A stretch of DNA of 64,000 bases from Dolomedes plantarius (lineage: Eukaryota > Arthropoda > Arachnida > Araneae > Dolomedidae), in contig OU015491.1 in assembly GCA_907164885.2 (NCBI GenBank), positions 115,493,288 through 115,557,287 of the forward strand, written 5' to 3'. Position numbers and translations under genes: made by a program. The notes beneath the pieces were generated by a model. It ran no database searches. It saw nothing but the letters and a program-made list of their open reading frames with translations, and was not told the DNA's origin. Positions 11,501 through 22,730 of the stretch are shown here, in pieces. Numbering within the stretch: the first letter of the stretch is position 1; every line of letters begins with the position of its first letter.

Positions 11501-12834
11501 GCTCTGAAAACATTTCCTAAAGTATCCAGAATATGACTCAGAGGGAAAATAGATCCTAGTCAAGGATAATGCCTACATTCGTCGTGAAAGTTTTAGGTCA
11601 TATCTTCTCTACAATCCGAATCTTACAAAACATAATTTTTTTCTTATTTCCTTCTTTTTTAGAAGCAACTACGCAATAGACATATATTTCCTATAGATTA
11701 TCGACTGAACAATTCTATAGTAGACGTGTGTAGCGAGGTATCAAATTAAGGCTTCAAAACAATTTTTGGGCAAGAAGACGACGAAGGAATTCCTGTATTC
11801 AACTGCAGGAAGATTGTGTCGAAGTATCTAAAACATTATTCAAAATCTCTGTATTTTCGTGTCCTTTTGAAGTAGAAAGTCCTAAATTTAGAATACCTCA
11901 CAGTTATGTACGTTCTCATTATTATACAGCACTTCGTATTAAAGTTCTGCTGAAACAGCTTCGCATCTCACATCAAAATCAACAATGTTTCATGTAACAG
12001 CTTGAATAATATATTATCCTCCATGAGGATAAGATGTATCTATTTACCGTATTGAAATTTAAAGAAAAATTAAATATGAAAAATATCTAAATTTCATCAA
12101 AAAAAAACACCATGAATTAGTAAAAGTACGAATTTCCTGTTTCACTCAATGTTTATCAATATTTTATTCCCGTTATAAAAATCATATGTTTTGAAGCCCC
12201 AGGAGTGCATCACAGTGGCAAAAACATAAACATGCAATGGAAATCCTACAAAAATATATTTCTTAAATTTTATAATTCGAAAAGATTTTATAGTTCTATA
12301 AATTGTTCTAGCATTCCTACTATTTTTCCAAGAAATACAAAGATAGTTAGTATCGATTTACCCAAGCGAAAAGTAGCTTTTAAAAGATCTTTTTTTCCTC
12401 TCTTATAAGCTATAGCCTCAGCAAATTTCTCTCCTCGTGCTTTCCTTTTCTAAATTCTTTCAAAATAATTTCCGGTAATATGAGGGTCACATACATTCAA
12501 AGGAAAGGTATTTTGCAGTACTTTCATCACATGGCTTTGATCAAATTCTGATTTCAAAATTATTCTTATCTATTATTTCGTAAATTTCGTAATTTTTTTT
12601 CGTACATGTAATATATATTTCAAAACTTCTTCTAAAATTTCCTGTTGTTAGGCGATTTTACTATCTCTCTACTTTTAGGATTTTTCGAAAATGCCTTTTA
12701 AGGCACTAACCACTTGAAAACTGAACTCTTCTGTGATCTAAGAATTCAAATATTTAGGAACATCTTGGGACCTCAATTTTAAAACAGGTTAATCAACTGT
12801 TTATTTGGAGCATTACGATTAATATTTTCTACAA
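8512..12834. other. Long AT-rich stretch with no recognised gene
   Basis: All open stretches here are under 85 codons, overlap on opposite strands and lack motifs. About 9040-9260 has weak similarity to the dispersed repeat at 22320-22640 (a phrase like ggagaatatt followed by a T-rich segment), but too diverged to be sure. Confidence 0.55.
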
Positions 12835-12972
12835 GAGAGCTAATTAGACCGGGGCTTACTACTTAAAGCCGATTCTGAATGGCTATAAACGTCCATGCCA
12901 CGAGTGGGATTCGAACCCACAGACTCTGGTAAGATTGCTAGCTCCCTAGCCAGCCGAGCATCATCCGGTGGC
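12835..12972 (-). repeat. tRNA-derived SINE relic (family 1), minus strand
   Basis: Read on the minus strand, this holds a pol III B box within a perfect T-arm (GTGGGTTCGAATCCCAC, plus-strand 12904-12920) preceded by an A-box-like GGCTGGCTAGG. It is followed by a non-tRNA tail with GAATCGGCTTTAAG and GGTCTAATTAGCT. The same tail occurs at 33190-33325 and 42075-42205. The tRNA-like part does not form a complete cloverleaf that I can see, so it is not called as a tRNA gene. Confidence 0.65.
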
Positions 12973-13140
12973 CTGTTGTTTTGTGAATATTAAATTTAGA
13001 ACTCATCACTATTTCCCGAACGGAACTTAAAACCATAAAATTAATCAAATACTTCAAATAATTAATATTATAAGTAGAATTATGTGAAATCTTTGAAGTA
13101 TAATGCCTTATCGATAAACACATCAGTAGGAGAAGTTTAT

Positions 13141-13219
13141 AAATTTACTAGCTGAAAACCCTCACTTCGCTACGGAGTACATTCAAATTAAATACAACGG
13201 TCAATGTATGCAATTAATG

Positions 13220-13263
<44 letters not shown>
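13141..13263. repeat. Dispersed repeat family A, left part, ending in a (TA)n array
   Basis: Begins near tagctgaaaaccctcac and contains cttcgctacggagtacat and caatgtatgcaattaatgcc. The same sequence is at 38341-38425. It runs into a TA array at 13224-13263, which is the insertion point of the gypsy element. The continuation of the repeat lies on the other side of that element, from 19261. Confidence 0.8.
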
Positions 13264-13267
<4 letters not shown>

Positions 13268-13627
13268 ATGAAATAAGATCAGATTACAGAACTATTAGAA
13301 AAAGAAATTTATTTCCGAGTGGCTAAACAGACATCTGATCTAATGGAAAGCCAACACCCGAGTGATTCCCAGGGTTTGAGTATAGAGGTATCTGCGGTTG
13401 AAGAATTTGCTGACCAAAGATGTTTTTTGCAAGCTGCATCAGTTGTGCAGGACGATTACCTTATTTGGGCATAGAAAAGTAGTCGTACAGTTTCGTGGCT
13501 TGCCCAGGAATTGCTGACGCTATGAAAAATATTCCTGGGTTCTTGAAAACAGAATTTGGTAATGCGATCTTAAGCATGGGAAGGGAAGAAAATTTACAGG
13601 GGATCAACTTAAATTTTATATCTTTCA
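13264..13627 (-). repeat. 3' LTR of the gypsy element
   Basis: This 364-bp copy is the 3' LTR because the genes read toward lower coordinates. It matches the 5' LTR at 18897-19260 except at about four positions. Its outer edge abuts the TA array at 13263. Confidence 0.95.
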
Positions 13628-13641
13628 TATCCCCCCATTTT
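13628..13641 (-). promoter_or_regulatory. Polypurine tract of the gypsy element
   Basis: Immediately upstream of the 3' LTR the minus strand reads AAAATGGGGGGATA, a purine run of the type that primes plus-strand DNA synthesis in LTR retrotransposons. Its position against the LTR edge supports the LTR boundary. Confidence 0.75.
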
Positions 13642-14704
13642 AAAAACGTTGTCTACCCGGGTGGAGGCTCTCATACATAACATAAAAAATAAACTACAAA
13701 ATATTACAATTATACAGAATATAACAGAAGATTACAAAAATATCTGGCAAAGTCCACAATGGTTCCTCCAGATAGCAGGTCCATGCGGTTTCCCTACTAT
13801 CCTTCATCTTATTTGCTTCGTATGCACTTAACCATAATTACAGTATAAGTTCAAAATATAAGACTGGTATTCAAAATATAAGACGATAACATAAATTCTA
13901 TGATTACATGACATATTATCTTGATATATTTGATATGAATAAAACACAATATAAATATTTACACTACCTGGAAACTATCTCTTAACACTGTCCACATATT
14001 GTATTATTAGTTCTCACATTATATTCTATTAATACTGACATTGTTTATATCACAATCAAATTCACTCTATTATATTTTTAAACTTCCTTGGATACTCTTA
14101 TATTCATAACAATTCTCTATTCATGCGAAATTACAATATTATAAATTTTTACATTAATTTCATATCAATATCTCTTCTTTTTCTTCAAAGTACTGTTACA
14201 TTAATAAAACAACTTCATTACATCAAAATTCGTTTCAATAGCAATATACATTTACTACCTTAAACATACCTTAATTCTGATATAAAAATCACATCTCTCT
14301 CAAACAACCGTGTATCCTCACGTTTGCTGGGGAATGCTGACTCTGAAGTTGGAAAGGAGGTTAAAACAAATTCCTCCCGCCACTTCAAAAGATAATTTTT
14401 GTGGATGAACAAATGTAGATAAATGGATTCAGTTTCTCAACTGTAGTTGCTCTCAAAGGAAAACCCCAAAAACCAAAATAAAAATTTGCCGAATGACAAA
14501 AAAAAAGTTTCGAGTTGTGTGGCCATCACAACCCGACAATTTTTTGAAAAAAAAATATATATAGAAAAATAAAAACAAAACAAGAACAACTCAACTGAGG
14601 AAAAGAATGCATCATGACATTAAATTAAATATTATAAAATTCAAAATTCACCTTGATAATTACAAAATTCAAAATAAACTTCACATGATCAGTCTATACC
14701 ATTT
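13642..14704. other. Gypsy 3' untranslated region, no envelope gene
   Basis: About 1.06 kb between the end of pol and the polypurine tract. It is strongly AT-rich. Open stretches are all around 60 codons and show no signal peptide, glycoprotein or transmembrane pattern, so there is no sign of a third gene. Confidence 0.7.
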
Positions 14705-17700
14705 TTAGTTGTCCTTAAAAAGTAGTTGTAGATTCGGAGACTCACAATATTGGCAGTCCATTGATGGGAGTCCATCAGTATCCTCTGGTTTCTGTTCGCT
14801 TGGGTTTTTAATATCATTTAACTGAAAATTCTCTCTAGGACGGAAAAATCGAAGGCGAGTAGAATGTACAATCTCAGTGGGAGTTTTATAAAGAGCATTG
14901 GGTTTATCAATTTCAAAAAGAACATCTGAACATTTTTTTAGAATAGTATAAAGGCCTGAATACGGTGGGGCAAGTTTTCGGGTATTTGGATATCGAAATT
15001 CTTCATATAAAACTAAATCTCCGACTTTAAATATAACTTGTTGAAATCTTCTGTCATATCTTATTTTATTCGACTGATAATATTGTCTAGTTCTTTCTTG
15101 TGCAATTTTTCTAGCTTCTTCTATAGGAGGGTATATCTCATTATCTTGGAAAGAAATTTTATAAGGCAATTCGCCATACATTAAATAAATTGGGGGAAAT
15201 CCAGTTACCGAATGAGGGGTATTATTATATTCTTGGGTGACAGAGTCTAAGATTTTTGTCCATGGCACATTACTAGGGCTATTACTAACTTTACATTTTA
15301 ATCTAGTTACTATGGTTTGGTTAACTCTCTCGACCTTTCCGTTCGTCTGCGGTCTATGAGCAGATGTCAAGAGCTGTGTAACATTATTATGTCTGAGAAA
15401 ATGTTTAAACTTTGATGAGGTAAAGGCGGAATTCCTATCACTTAAAATTTTCTCGGGTACATGATTTTAAAAAATAGAATTCAAACAATTTATATAGGTT
15501 TCCGTGGTGGCACTTTTAGAGGGAAATGTCCAGATGTACCTAGTGGCATGATCAACTACAATGTGTAAATATTTCTTAGTAGAATTATAATAACTTAAAC
15601 CACCTACAGTATCAATTGATAATAGTTCAAAAGGTTTTTCACACAGAGGAAGAGATTGCATAAAACCATATTTTTCTGATGAGACTTCTTGTTTACTTGA
15701 CAAGTTTCACAATGTTTAACATAATTTCCAACATCATTAATTATCTTAGTCCAATAATATTGAGGTGAAATAATTCTTAACATTGAAGCTATTCCTGGAT
15801 GACCAAATTTTTCATGTACTTTCTCTATTAATTTAATTCTTAACGCTTTTGGTACTACAATTTTGATTAAACCTTGTCTTTTTACTACTACAATATTATC
15901 CTTATTAAAACATCTGGGTGCTGTTATATTTTCTAACATTTGAAAATGGATGATTTCCTTTATATCTAACAAGGGTTCTGGAGGGGTTGTAGTTATATTA
16001 AAAGCAATTGGGTTTCTTGTTAACATGTCAGCTTCAACATTAGTTGTACCTTTCTTATATTTTATGTCAAAATCATACATAGAAATTTTTAGAGACCATC
16101 GGAAAAGTCTACCTGTAGGATTTTTAAAAGTTTTAAGCCAAACTAAGCTGTGATGATCTGTATGTACAGTAAAATGTGACCCATGAAGGTAGCAATGGAA
16201 TTTATCAAGACTATCAATTATGGACAAACATTCTAATTCCGTTATCGTATAATTAATTTCATATGGTCTAAGTCGTCGGGAGTGATATGCAATTGGATGT
16301 TGAGTTCCATCAGGATGTTCTTGTTTTACTATGGAGGCTATGGCTTCTTTTGACGCATCAACATAGACATGGCAAGGATAATTTGAATTATAAAGGGCCA
16401 AAATGGGTTTTGAGATTAAACTATCTTTAAGTTTTTGAAAAGCTTGTTGACATTCAGGCGTCCATGCCCATTTCTGGTCTTTCTTTAAAAGGTTATTTAA
16501 GGGAATTCTAATTTTAGCGTAATCAGGAATAAATTTATGATATACGTTAATGGTGCCTAGAAATCTTTGTAAATCTTTAACGTTCCTTGGGGCCAATAAT
16601 TTTTTTATTGTTTCTACATTAGTATTATTTAGGCTGTATGATCCATGCTTAACTTCATAGCCAAGAAAATCAATAGTATCTTTAGCAAAATGACATTTCG
16701 ATTTTTTAAGTTTAATATTTTCCTTTTCACAAATTTCAAAAATGGTCTTTAAGTGCTGAATATGTTGTTCTAATGACTCTGAGAAAATAGTTATATCGTC
16801 AAAATAATTTAGAGCAAAGTTAACTTGATATTTATGAAGTATACGCCTAATTGTTCTTTGGAATATTGAGGGAGCATTCTTAAATCCAAACGGCAGTCTG
16901 GTAAATTGGTACAAGCCATAGTTAGAAGTGAAAGCAAGCTTTTCAGCTTCCTCATCCTCTAATTTCAGGTGCCAATACCCACTACATAGATCTAACGTAG
17001 AAAATACCTTAGCATTGGTCAATTTGTCTAGAACACTGTCTATTCTGGGAATGGGTTCACAATCGGTTTTTGTAATTTGGTTAATTTTCCTATAGTCAAT
17101 ACATAGTCGAGTCCTAGCATTATCTTCTTTCTTAAATGCGAGAGTAATAGGTGAACTATATTGGCTATAACTAGGTTTAATAATTTTAGCTTTTAACAAG
17201 GCATCTAATTGTTTCTTTATCTCTGCGTCATCTCTAGGCGACGTTCTGTATGGTCTTTGACTTATAGGAAGTTCTGAGGTTAAGACTACTTTTGGCGATT
17301 CTAATTTAATTTCTCCCACATAAAACTTATTCTTAGCAAAAACATGATCAAATTTTTGAATTAAATTGTCAATATCACACTTATCATTATTACAAGAAAT
17401 CACATTACATAAATCATTATTATTACTTAAAAATGCAGATACTTTTTCATTATTTCCATGACCACTTATCTTATTAGGATTATTATTATGACAGCTGGTA
17501 CAGTTAAAATGCTTAAGTAATTTATTATCCTGAAAAATTTCTCTAGTTTTAAAATTAATAGTGACATTAAAGAGTCCAATAGCATGACCAGATAATATAA
17601 CATATGGTAATTGTACATTAGGTAAGTAATAAAATTTTAATGTTTCAATTTTTTCACCCAATTTTAACGGAAGCATTATATACTGACTTACCTGGACGTT

Positions 17701-17853
17701 TCGTCCCACAGCTGTAATGTTAATGTTGCAATTTTTGAAATTTAGTTGGTGATTTTCATTTAATGTGGATCCTGGTAAAATATTTAGAGTTGAGCCTGAA
17801 TCGAATAAAATCTGGACTTTCTGTCCACACAACAGGCTCTCTACAACTGGCAC
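14705..17853 (-). pseudogene. pol: Gypsy pol: protease, reverse transcriptase, RNase H, integrase
   Basis: Reads directly on from gag. Residue numbers below count from the codon after the gag stop. Aspartic protease: FDSGST at 17-22. Reverse transcriptase: CIDYRK near 251, TLDLCSGYW with Asp288, LPFGFKNAP near 320, and YFDD at 350-353. RNase H: VYVDAS with Asp499, ELE near 539-541 and HTDH near Asp565. Integrase: zinc-binding His680, His685, Cys715 and Cys718, then Asp in LLSIDTVGG, Asp in LSDRNS and Glu in NGKVERVNQ, with 35 residues between the last two; a C-terminal region with APPYSGLY follows. Two breaks are seen in the integrase part: a five-T run at 15671-15675 where the reading frame changes, and an in-frame TAA at 15467-15469. 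All catalytic residues remain recognisable, so decay is recent. Confidence 0.93.
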
Positions 17854-18681
17854 TCAGTCACTGTCGTTGGTTCTCACATTAAAGTTTTTATTATGATTCT
17901 GCATTGTCATTCTTGGCTGAAAGGAAGGTGCACTGGTGTTGAACCCTGGTCTGGGACGTTGCTGGAAACGGGGCGGATAAAAATTATTCCTCGGTCTCCA
18001 CTCCTGGTGTTGAAGATCAAAATTTGGCCGAAACTGTCGGTAATTTCCTCGGTGTTGTTGGAAGCGTGGACTCCAGGCTGGAGGTCTATGGAAAACTGGT
18101 AGCTTGGGGGTATAAAAAGTCCTTTCCTCTGAATTTTGCTTATCCAATAGTTTTAACATGTTTTTTAGTTCATCACAATTTTTTGTCGAACGAAGTTGGA
18201 GATCTACTTCTGGGCGTGCGTTTATTCCTTTTATGATGTAAAATTTTTGCTCTTCCGAGGTCATCGCTGCTTTCGAAGATATTTGCTGGATAGTGTAGTA
18301 ATACGCTTCGTAAGTTTCTTCCCTTCCTTTTTTCCGTCTTAACAATTGCTGATGTATTTCGGCCTTACTTATCTCCGTCTTAAATTCTTTAAGCAGTTCT
18401 GTTTTTAATTCTTCGAAGTTTTTAAACAGGGGTTTGGATTGAAGAAATAGTTCCACATTTAGGGTACACAGCTTGCGAAAGAATATAATTTTTTGTATAG
18501 GATTTAATGTTAACAGTTCCGAAACCTGCTCATATTCTGCGATGTAATTTTCGATTGGCACTTCATTTGAATAGGGCTTAATAAACACATTTACATCGGA
18601 AAAGCGGACGTGAGATGGCTCGTTATTTTCACCGGTTAAGTCCACGGTTTGATTAAAAATCGGATTTTCCCCTTTCTTCAT
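17854..18681 (-). CDS. gag: Gypsy gag-like protein
   Basis: A 275-residue open frame starting at an ATG about 215 bp inside the 5' LTR. Position before protease marks it as gag, the particle-forming and nucleic-acid-binding protein. The middle part is helical-looking with many charged residues (around LLTLNPIQKIIFFRKLC and ETYEAYYYTIQ). The last 70 or so residues are rich in Arg, Gln, Phe and Pro (for example RGNYRQFRPNF and RPRPGF) and probably bind RNA. There is no CCHC zinc knuckle, which some gypsy gags lack. It ends in TGA at 17854-17856, and the next codon continues in the same frame into protease. The junction is therefore either a readthrough site or one nonsense change in a single gag-pol frame. 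Confidence 0.85.
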   Translation of the reverse strand: MKKGENPIFNQTVDLTGENNEPSHVRFSDVNVFIKPYSNEVPIENYIAEYEQVSELLTLNPIQKIIFFRKLCTLNVELFLQSKPLFKNFEELKTELLKEFKTEISKAEIHQQLLRRKKGREETYEAYYYTIQQISSKAAMTSEEQKFYIIKGINARPEVDLQLRSTKNCDELKNMLKLLDKQNSEERTFYTPKLPVFHRPPAWSPRFQQHRGNYRQFRPNFDLQHQEWRPRNNFYPPRFQQRPRPGFNTSAPSFQPRMTMQNHNKNFNVRTNDSD

Positions 18682-18896
18682 TGCTACTTCAAAACTAGGT
18701 CACCGAACAGCGTAAATCCACCAAGGTCAGTAATACAGTAATCCACTTCTGCTCGCTGCTATTTTCGACGCACGAAAGGGCGAATGAAGTTTTACGACGG
18801 GTGCTGGTAAAATTAATTAAAACTCCGTTTACATATTGAAATTAAAATTTTAAAACTGGTATCCTCACTGCAGAACATCCTGCCGGCTATAAATTC
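18682..18896 (-). other. Gypsy 5' leader
   Basis: Lies between the 5' LTR and gag. Next to the LTR the minus strand reads GAATTTATAGCCGGCAGG. I do not recognise a standard tRNA primer-binding site starting TGG here, so the primer is unknown. Confidence 0.6.
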
Positions 18897-19255
18897 TGTA
18901 ATGAAATAAGATCAGATTACAGAACTATTAGAAAAAGAAATTTATTTCCGAGTGGCTAAACAGACATCTGATCTAATGGAAAGCCAACACCCGAGTGATT
19001 CCCGGGGTTTGAGTATAGAGGTATCTGCGGTTGAAGAATTTGCTGACCAAAGATGTTTTTTGCAAGCTGCATCAGTTGTGCAGGACGATTACCTTATTTG
19101 GGCATAGAAAAGTAGTCGTACAGTTTCGTGGCTTGCCCAGGAATTGCTGACGCTATGAAAAATATTCCTGGGTTCTTGAAAACAGAATTTGGTAATGCGA
19201 TCTTAAGCATGGGAAGGGAAGAAAATTAACAGGGTATCAACTTAAATTTTATATC

Positions 19256-19260
<5 letters not shown>
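18897..19260 (-). repeat. 5' LTR of the gypsy element
   Basis: A 364-bp copy almost identical to 13264-13627. Differences from the 3' LTR include an A/G near the inner edge, an A/G in the CCCRGGG phrase and two changes near 19229-19236. As the 5' LTR it should carry the element's promoter. Confidence 0.95.
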
Positions 19261-19293
<33 letters not shown>

Positions 19294-19330
19294 TTATAAT
19301 AAATACGACGATCAATGTATACAATTTATG

Positions 19331-19375
<45 letters not shown>

Positions 19376-20010
19376 AAAAAAAATCGTAAGGGAAACTTTT
19401 ATACACAAAATAATGTAGAAGAAAATATTCAAATTAAATGTAATAGGACATATTAAAGAATATAGTACAGTTAATATACTACAGTTTGAGGAACATAACA
19501 CCTTTTATTTTATTTTAATATTTTTTTGGATAATGTCCAATCGTCTGCCGCATTAGCAAGAGAAAAAAATATTTTTTGTCTATTTAGTTGTTATGCACGT
19601 GACGATAAATTTATTTAAAGTACCAGAAAAAGAAATCACGTGATCAGCATTTAATAAATTAAATTTTAAAAATTAATCTTTAAAAATTCAGCAAAAATCA
19701 GAAAATGAAGAAAAGATTCGAAAAAGATTTCATTTTAAAGGAATTTTTATGATCTTTCTCGTGATATACATTGTATAACCCTCAAATTGTGATTTTAAAT
19801 GCAAACTTAAAAAAAGTTTCTAAAACAGCTTAAAAATTTAATTTAAAAAAATCTAAGAAGAATATTTCAAAAATCTTTCTTAGTGCACCCCTACACTATA
19901 AGAAGAATCGCCATGCAAAATTTCAGCCCTTTAGGTCCAGCGGTTTTGTCTGTGAGTTGTATGTCAGTCAGTGAGTCTGTCAGTTACGGAACTGTTTTAT
20001 ATATATAGAT
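19261..20010. repeat. Dispersed repeat family A, right part, with TA arrays
   Basis: Continues the repeat interrupted by the gypsy element. It contains TA arrays at 19261-19286 and 19333-19370, then a segment with gttatgcacgtgacg, cacgtgatcagcattt and gccatgcaaaatttcagcc, ending near gtcagttacggaactgtt. The same order is found at 38341-39117, and its second half at 24780-25325. Confidence 0.8.
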
Positions 20011-20395
20011 TAAAACTTAAAAATGCATCCCTCAGAGAAATATAGTATTATTAAGCCGTCCATCGAAATGCCGTTTCTGACTGTATCCTCCCACCATATT
20101 TTACGAAAATGAGTAAAATCACTTGTGGCAGGAGTACCACTTTATTTTTATCTTTCTGTGGGTTTACTTGTTTAATTTTAATGTTCGTTCTATACGGCCT
20201 TCTGGTCTCTTTATCCTGTGTTGCCCATTTCTTTAGTAAATTTAAAAACTTATGTTCGTAATTTTTTAGGAAAAACATTAGATAATTTATTTAAAAAAAC
20301 ATTTCATGTTCCACTAATGTGAATATTGTGTATTACATTTTTTAAAACCGTTACTGACCGCTCCGTAGATAGAATGGAAAGTCATTCCTTTATAC

Positions 20396-21085
20396 CAGAG
20401 ATGGGGAATCTTTTTACCATTAGAGGCCACATGTAAATTAGGTAGTAATAAAGGAGGCCGCATAAGTTGATGAACCTATAAATGCAACTTTTATGAAATT
20501 ATTATAGTTAGATATAGTTTTAACAATTTGGTGTAATTTATAGAAAAATAACAAAAAAAGTTAAGTTCTTATTTATTTATTATTTGACATAAAAAGTTAC
20601 AATATGAAATATTTTTGTATTCACATAAGGATAAAAGCTTGTTATAAAATTAATCATTAATTATTATTTTTTTGCAGAAAAAATAATACGTTTTAACGTA
20701 CATGAAGTCAGTCACAACAATAATAGTAAGAAAATTGTTTTTGTGTAGAGATCATATAACATGTATTGATAAGAAACTCTGAGCATTAAATTACATATAA
20801 AGTGTAGTTAAAGTATCATACAATCAAGGTAAATGAAGCTCATTTGGATTAATATACAATTGTAGCGACTTTAGACAACAATTTCAAAATGTCAACTTTA
20901 TTTTGGCCGACACTGTACATTGTACATACATTCATGCCGTTCTTTATTTAATTCTATTGATTTGGAAATTGTTGTAATCTATATAATTAAATATTAATTA
21001 ATACAAGTGCTAGCTTCTATGAAGGCCGCAAGAGAAGATCACGGAGGCTGCATGCGGCCTCAAGGCCACACGTTCCCCACCTCTA
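20396..21085. mobile_element. Non-autonomous hAT-type element
   Basis: The left end is CAGAGATGGGGAA and the right end is the near inverse TTCCCCACCTCTA. Flanking 8-bp sequences are CTTTATAC (20388-20395) and CCTTATAC (21086-21093), an 8-bp duplication with one mismatch, as made by hAT transposases. GGCC-containing motifs (gaggccgca, gcggcctca) cluster near both ends, as is common for hAT subterminal binding sites. At 690 bp with no coding frame, it depends on a transposase from elsewhere. Confidence 0.82.
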
Positions 21086-21093
21086 CCTTATAC

Positions 21094-22319
21094 TAAACAA
21101 TCCTGTTTTTCTCCTATACTAAGCAAAAGGGCAGGTGTAGATAGAACGTTTTGTTAAGTCATCTTAATATCGTGGTCAGTTGAGGTTGTGATTCAATTCT
21201 GTGTTTGCAGTGTAAAGAGTGTCAAGTCCAAAATCGTAGTTTTGAGAAAAACGGGATTGAAAAAAAAACGGGTTTTGTAAAGTCAGTTTTTTTAAGTTTA
21301 ATTTTTAATTATTTTTTATAAAGAAAATTTATCTAATTTTATTTTTGTTGAGTAAAGAGTGTTAAGTCCTTGATTGGGACATAACCCCTTTAACACTAAC
21401 ATGTTTGTGTTTTGTTTCACGTATCCCAAATTTTCCCTGATGAATAAAAATATTTAGGATTGGAATCGGACTTAGCTTTCTGTACCCTGCAGTAGCCCTT
21501 GATTTTTCAAACATGCCTGGTTTGATAACTCATTTTAGCCCATTTTGGAATTAACACCCTTTGCCCAGCACACACAGAATTGATGCAGATTTTTAAATTC
21601 TCAAAAGAAGAGAATCAGGCATAACTGGATATGAGGTGGGCTATCAAAGAGTGACTGGACATCGTATCCGAAAACCTTGCACTTGGCATTCACAGGGACC
21701 TTCCTCTGAGTTCAAGTTCAAATTGGCAATGCAAAAGTTGCATGTGTAAAGTTACATTACAAGGATTTTGATAACACTTGGTGGAAACTTTTAAAAAACA
21801 ATAAAAATAAAAGTATGACAACTGATTTCGAACAAATTAAAGGTTCATCATCACGTGGAGGATCATTAGGTTTGATTGTCATTATGGACTATTCGCAAAT
21901 TCTAGAGAGATACGACATTCAGAATAGATCAATTAAGTCAGTGCTCTTATTTGAATTTTATTTACCATATGAAATAAAGAAACCATGCCCACACTGTTTT
22001 TATACAATAAACTTACATAATACAATTTTTCACCAAATTTTTTAGCAACTTACGTATTAAACAAATGGAACAAAGTTTAGTAGTTTTCAGAAACACCATT
22101 TAACTCTTGTTTGTGTTATCTTGCAATCTATTGCTTCTACATTATGGCCCTGCACAATCAAATAAAGCTAAACACTGCTCTAGGAAAAAGATAGTTCATT
22201 TCTCCGAAACAGTTTTATCTCTCAGCGCACTCCTTATCTGATCTACAAACCCCTCTTATTCGTAAGCAAAAACTGTGAAACATGAAAGAATAGACACAAT
22301 TCTATTCCCCTGTCACCGA
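21094..22319. other. Unassigned sequence
   Basis: No gene recognised. The phrase gtaaagagtgtcaagtcc near 21210 recurs as gtaaagagtgttaagtcc near 21353, about 140 bp apart. A 76-codon plus-strand open frame at 21815-22045 has no recognisable motif. Confidence 0.45.
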
Positions 22320-22720
22320 ATAATTGTCGTTGCTTTGTCGAAAGAGTGTGTGGAAAATTTTCATCGTGTCTTTTTGTTTACTCCGCAGCTTTAGCACTGG
22401 AGAATATTTAAGATCTTTCTTATAACTGCTCTCCCAGCCGAATTCTCTTCTCTATCCCTTTGTGAGTTTGATAAATATCGCCGACGGGATGAGGAGAGAA
22501 TGAAGAAAAATTTGAGCCTCACTACCGCTTGGAGAATTCCAGAACAATTTTCAATGGAGAGTGGCTTCATCTCAGAGTGAATTGCATTTGCTTTAGCTTC
22601 TTTTTTTTTCTCCTCGTGTTCTCTGTTCATTGTTCCTGCACCGTAAGGAATGGAAAAGTATGTAATTTTACAGAAGAAAAGTATATTTTAAAATGCATAA
22701 TTCGTAAGTTACGTAGTTTC
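22320..22720. repeat. Dispersed repeat copy related to 34740-34970
   Basis: Shares the phrase tgataaatatcgcc followed by gggatgaggaga-like sequence and then a T-rich segment with 34740-34970. Open frames on both strands in this stretch are short and opposed, so I treat it as a non-coding repeat of unknown class. Confidence 0.5.
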
Positions 22721-22730
22721 CCTGGAAATG

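Larger units (their letters stand above)
13264..19260 (-). mobile_element. Ty3/gypsy LTR retrotransposon, full length, minus strand
   Basis: A 5997-bp element bounded by two direct repeats of 364 bp. On the minus strand each LTR runs from TGAAAGATAT to CATTACA or CATCACA, giving the TG...CA ends of LTR elements. The two LTRs differ at about four positions, so insertion is fairly recent. Order on the minus strand is 5' LTR, leader, gag, protease-RT-RNase H-integrase, an untranslated stretch, polypurine tract and 3' LTR, which is the Ty3/gypsy gene order with integrase last. It lies in a TA array; TATA on both sides is compatible with a 4-bp target duplication but cannot be told from the array. 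No envelope gene is seen. Coding breaks make it non-autonomous now. Confidence 0.95.

Noticed and set aside
12890..12972. Functional tRNA gene on the minus strand
   Set aside because: The T-arm is perfect, but the rest does not fold into a clean cloverleaf and a SINE tail follows that is shared with two other loci.
13642..14704. Envelope-like third gene of the gypsy element
   Set aside because: No long frame, signal peptide or membrane segment is present between pol and the 3' LTR.
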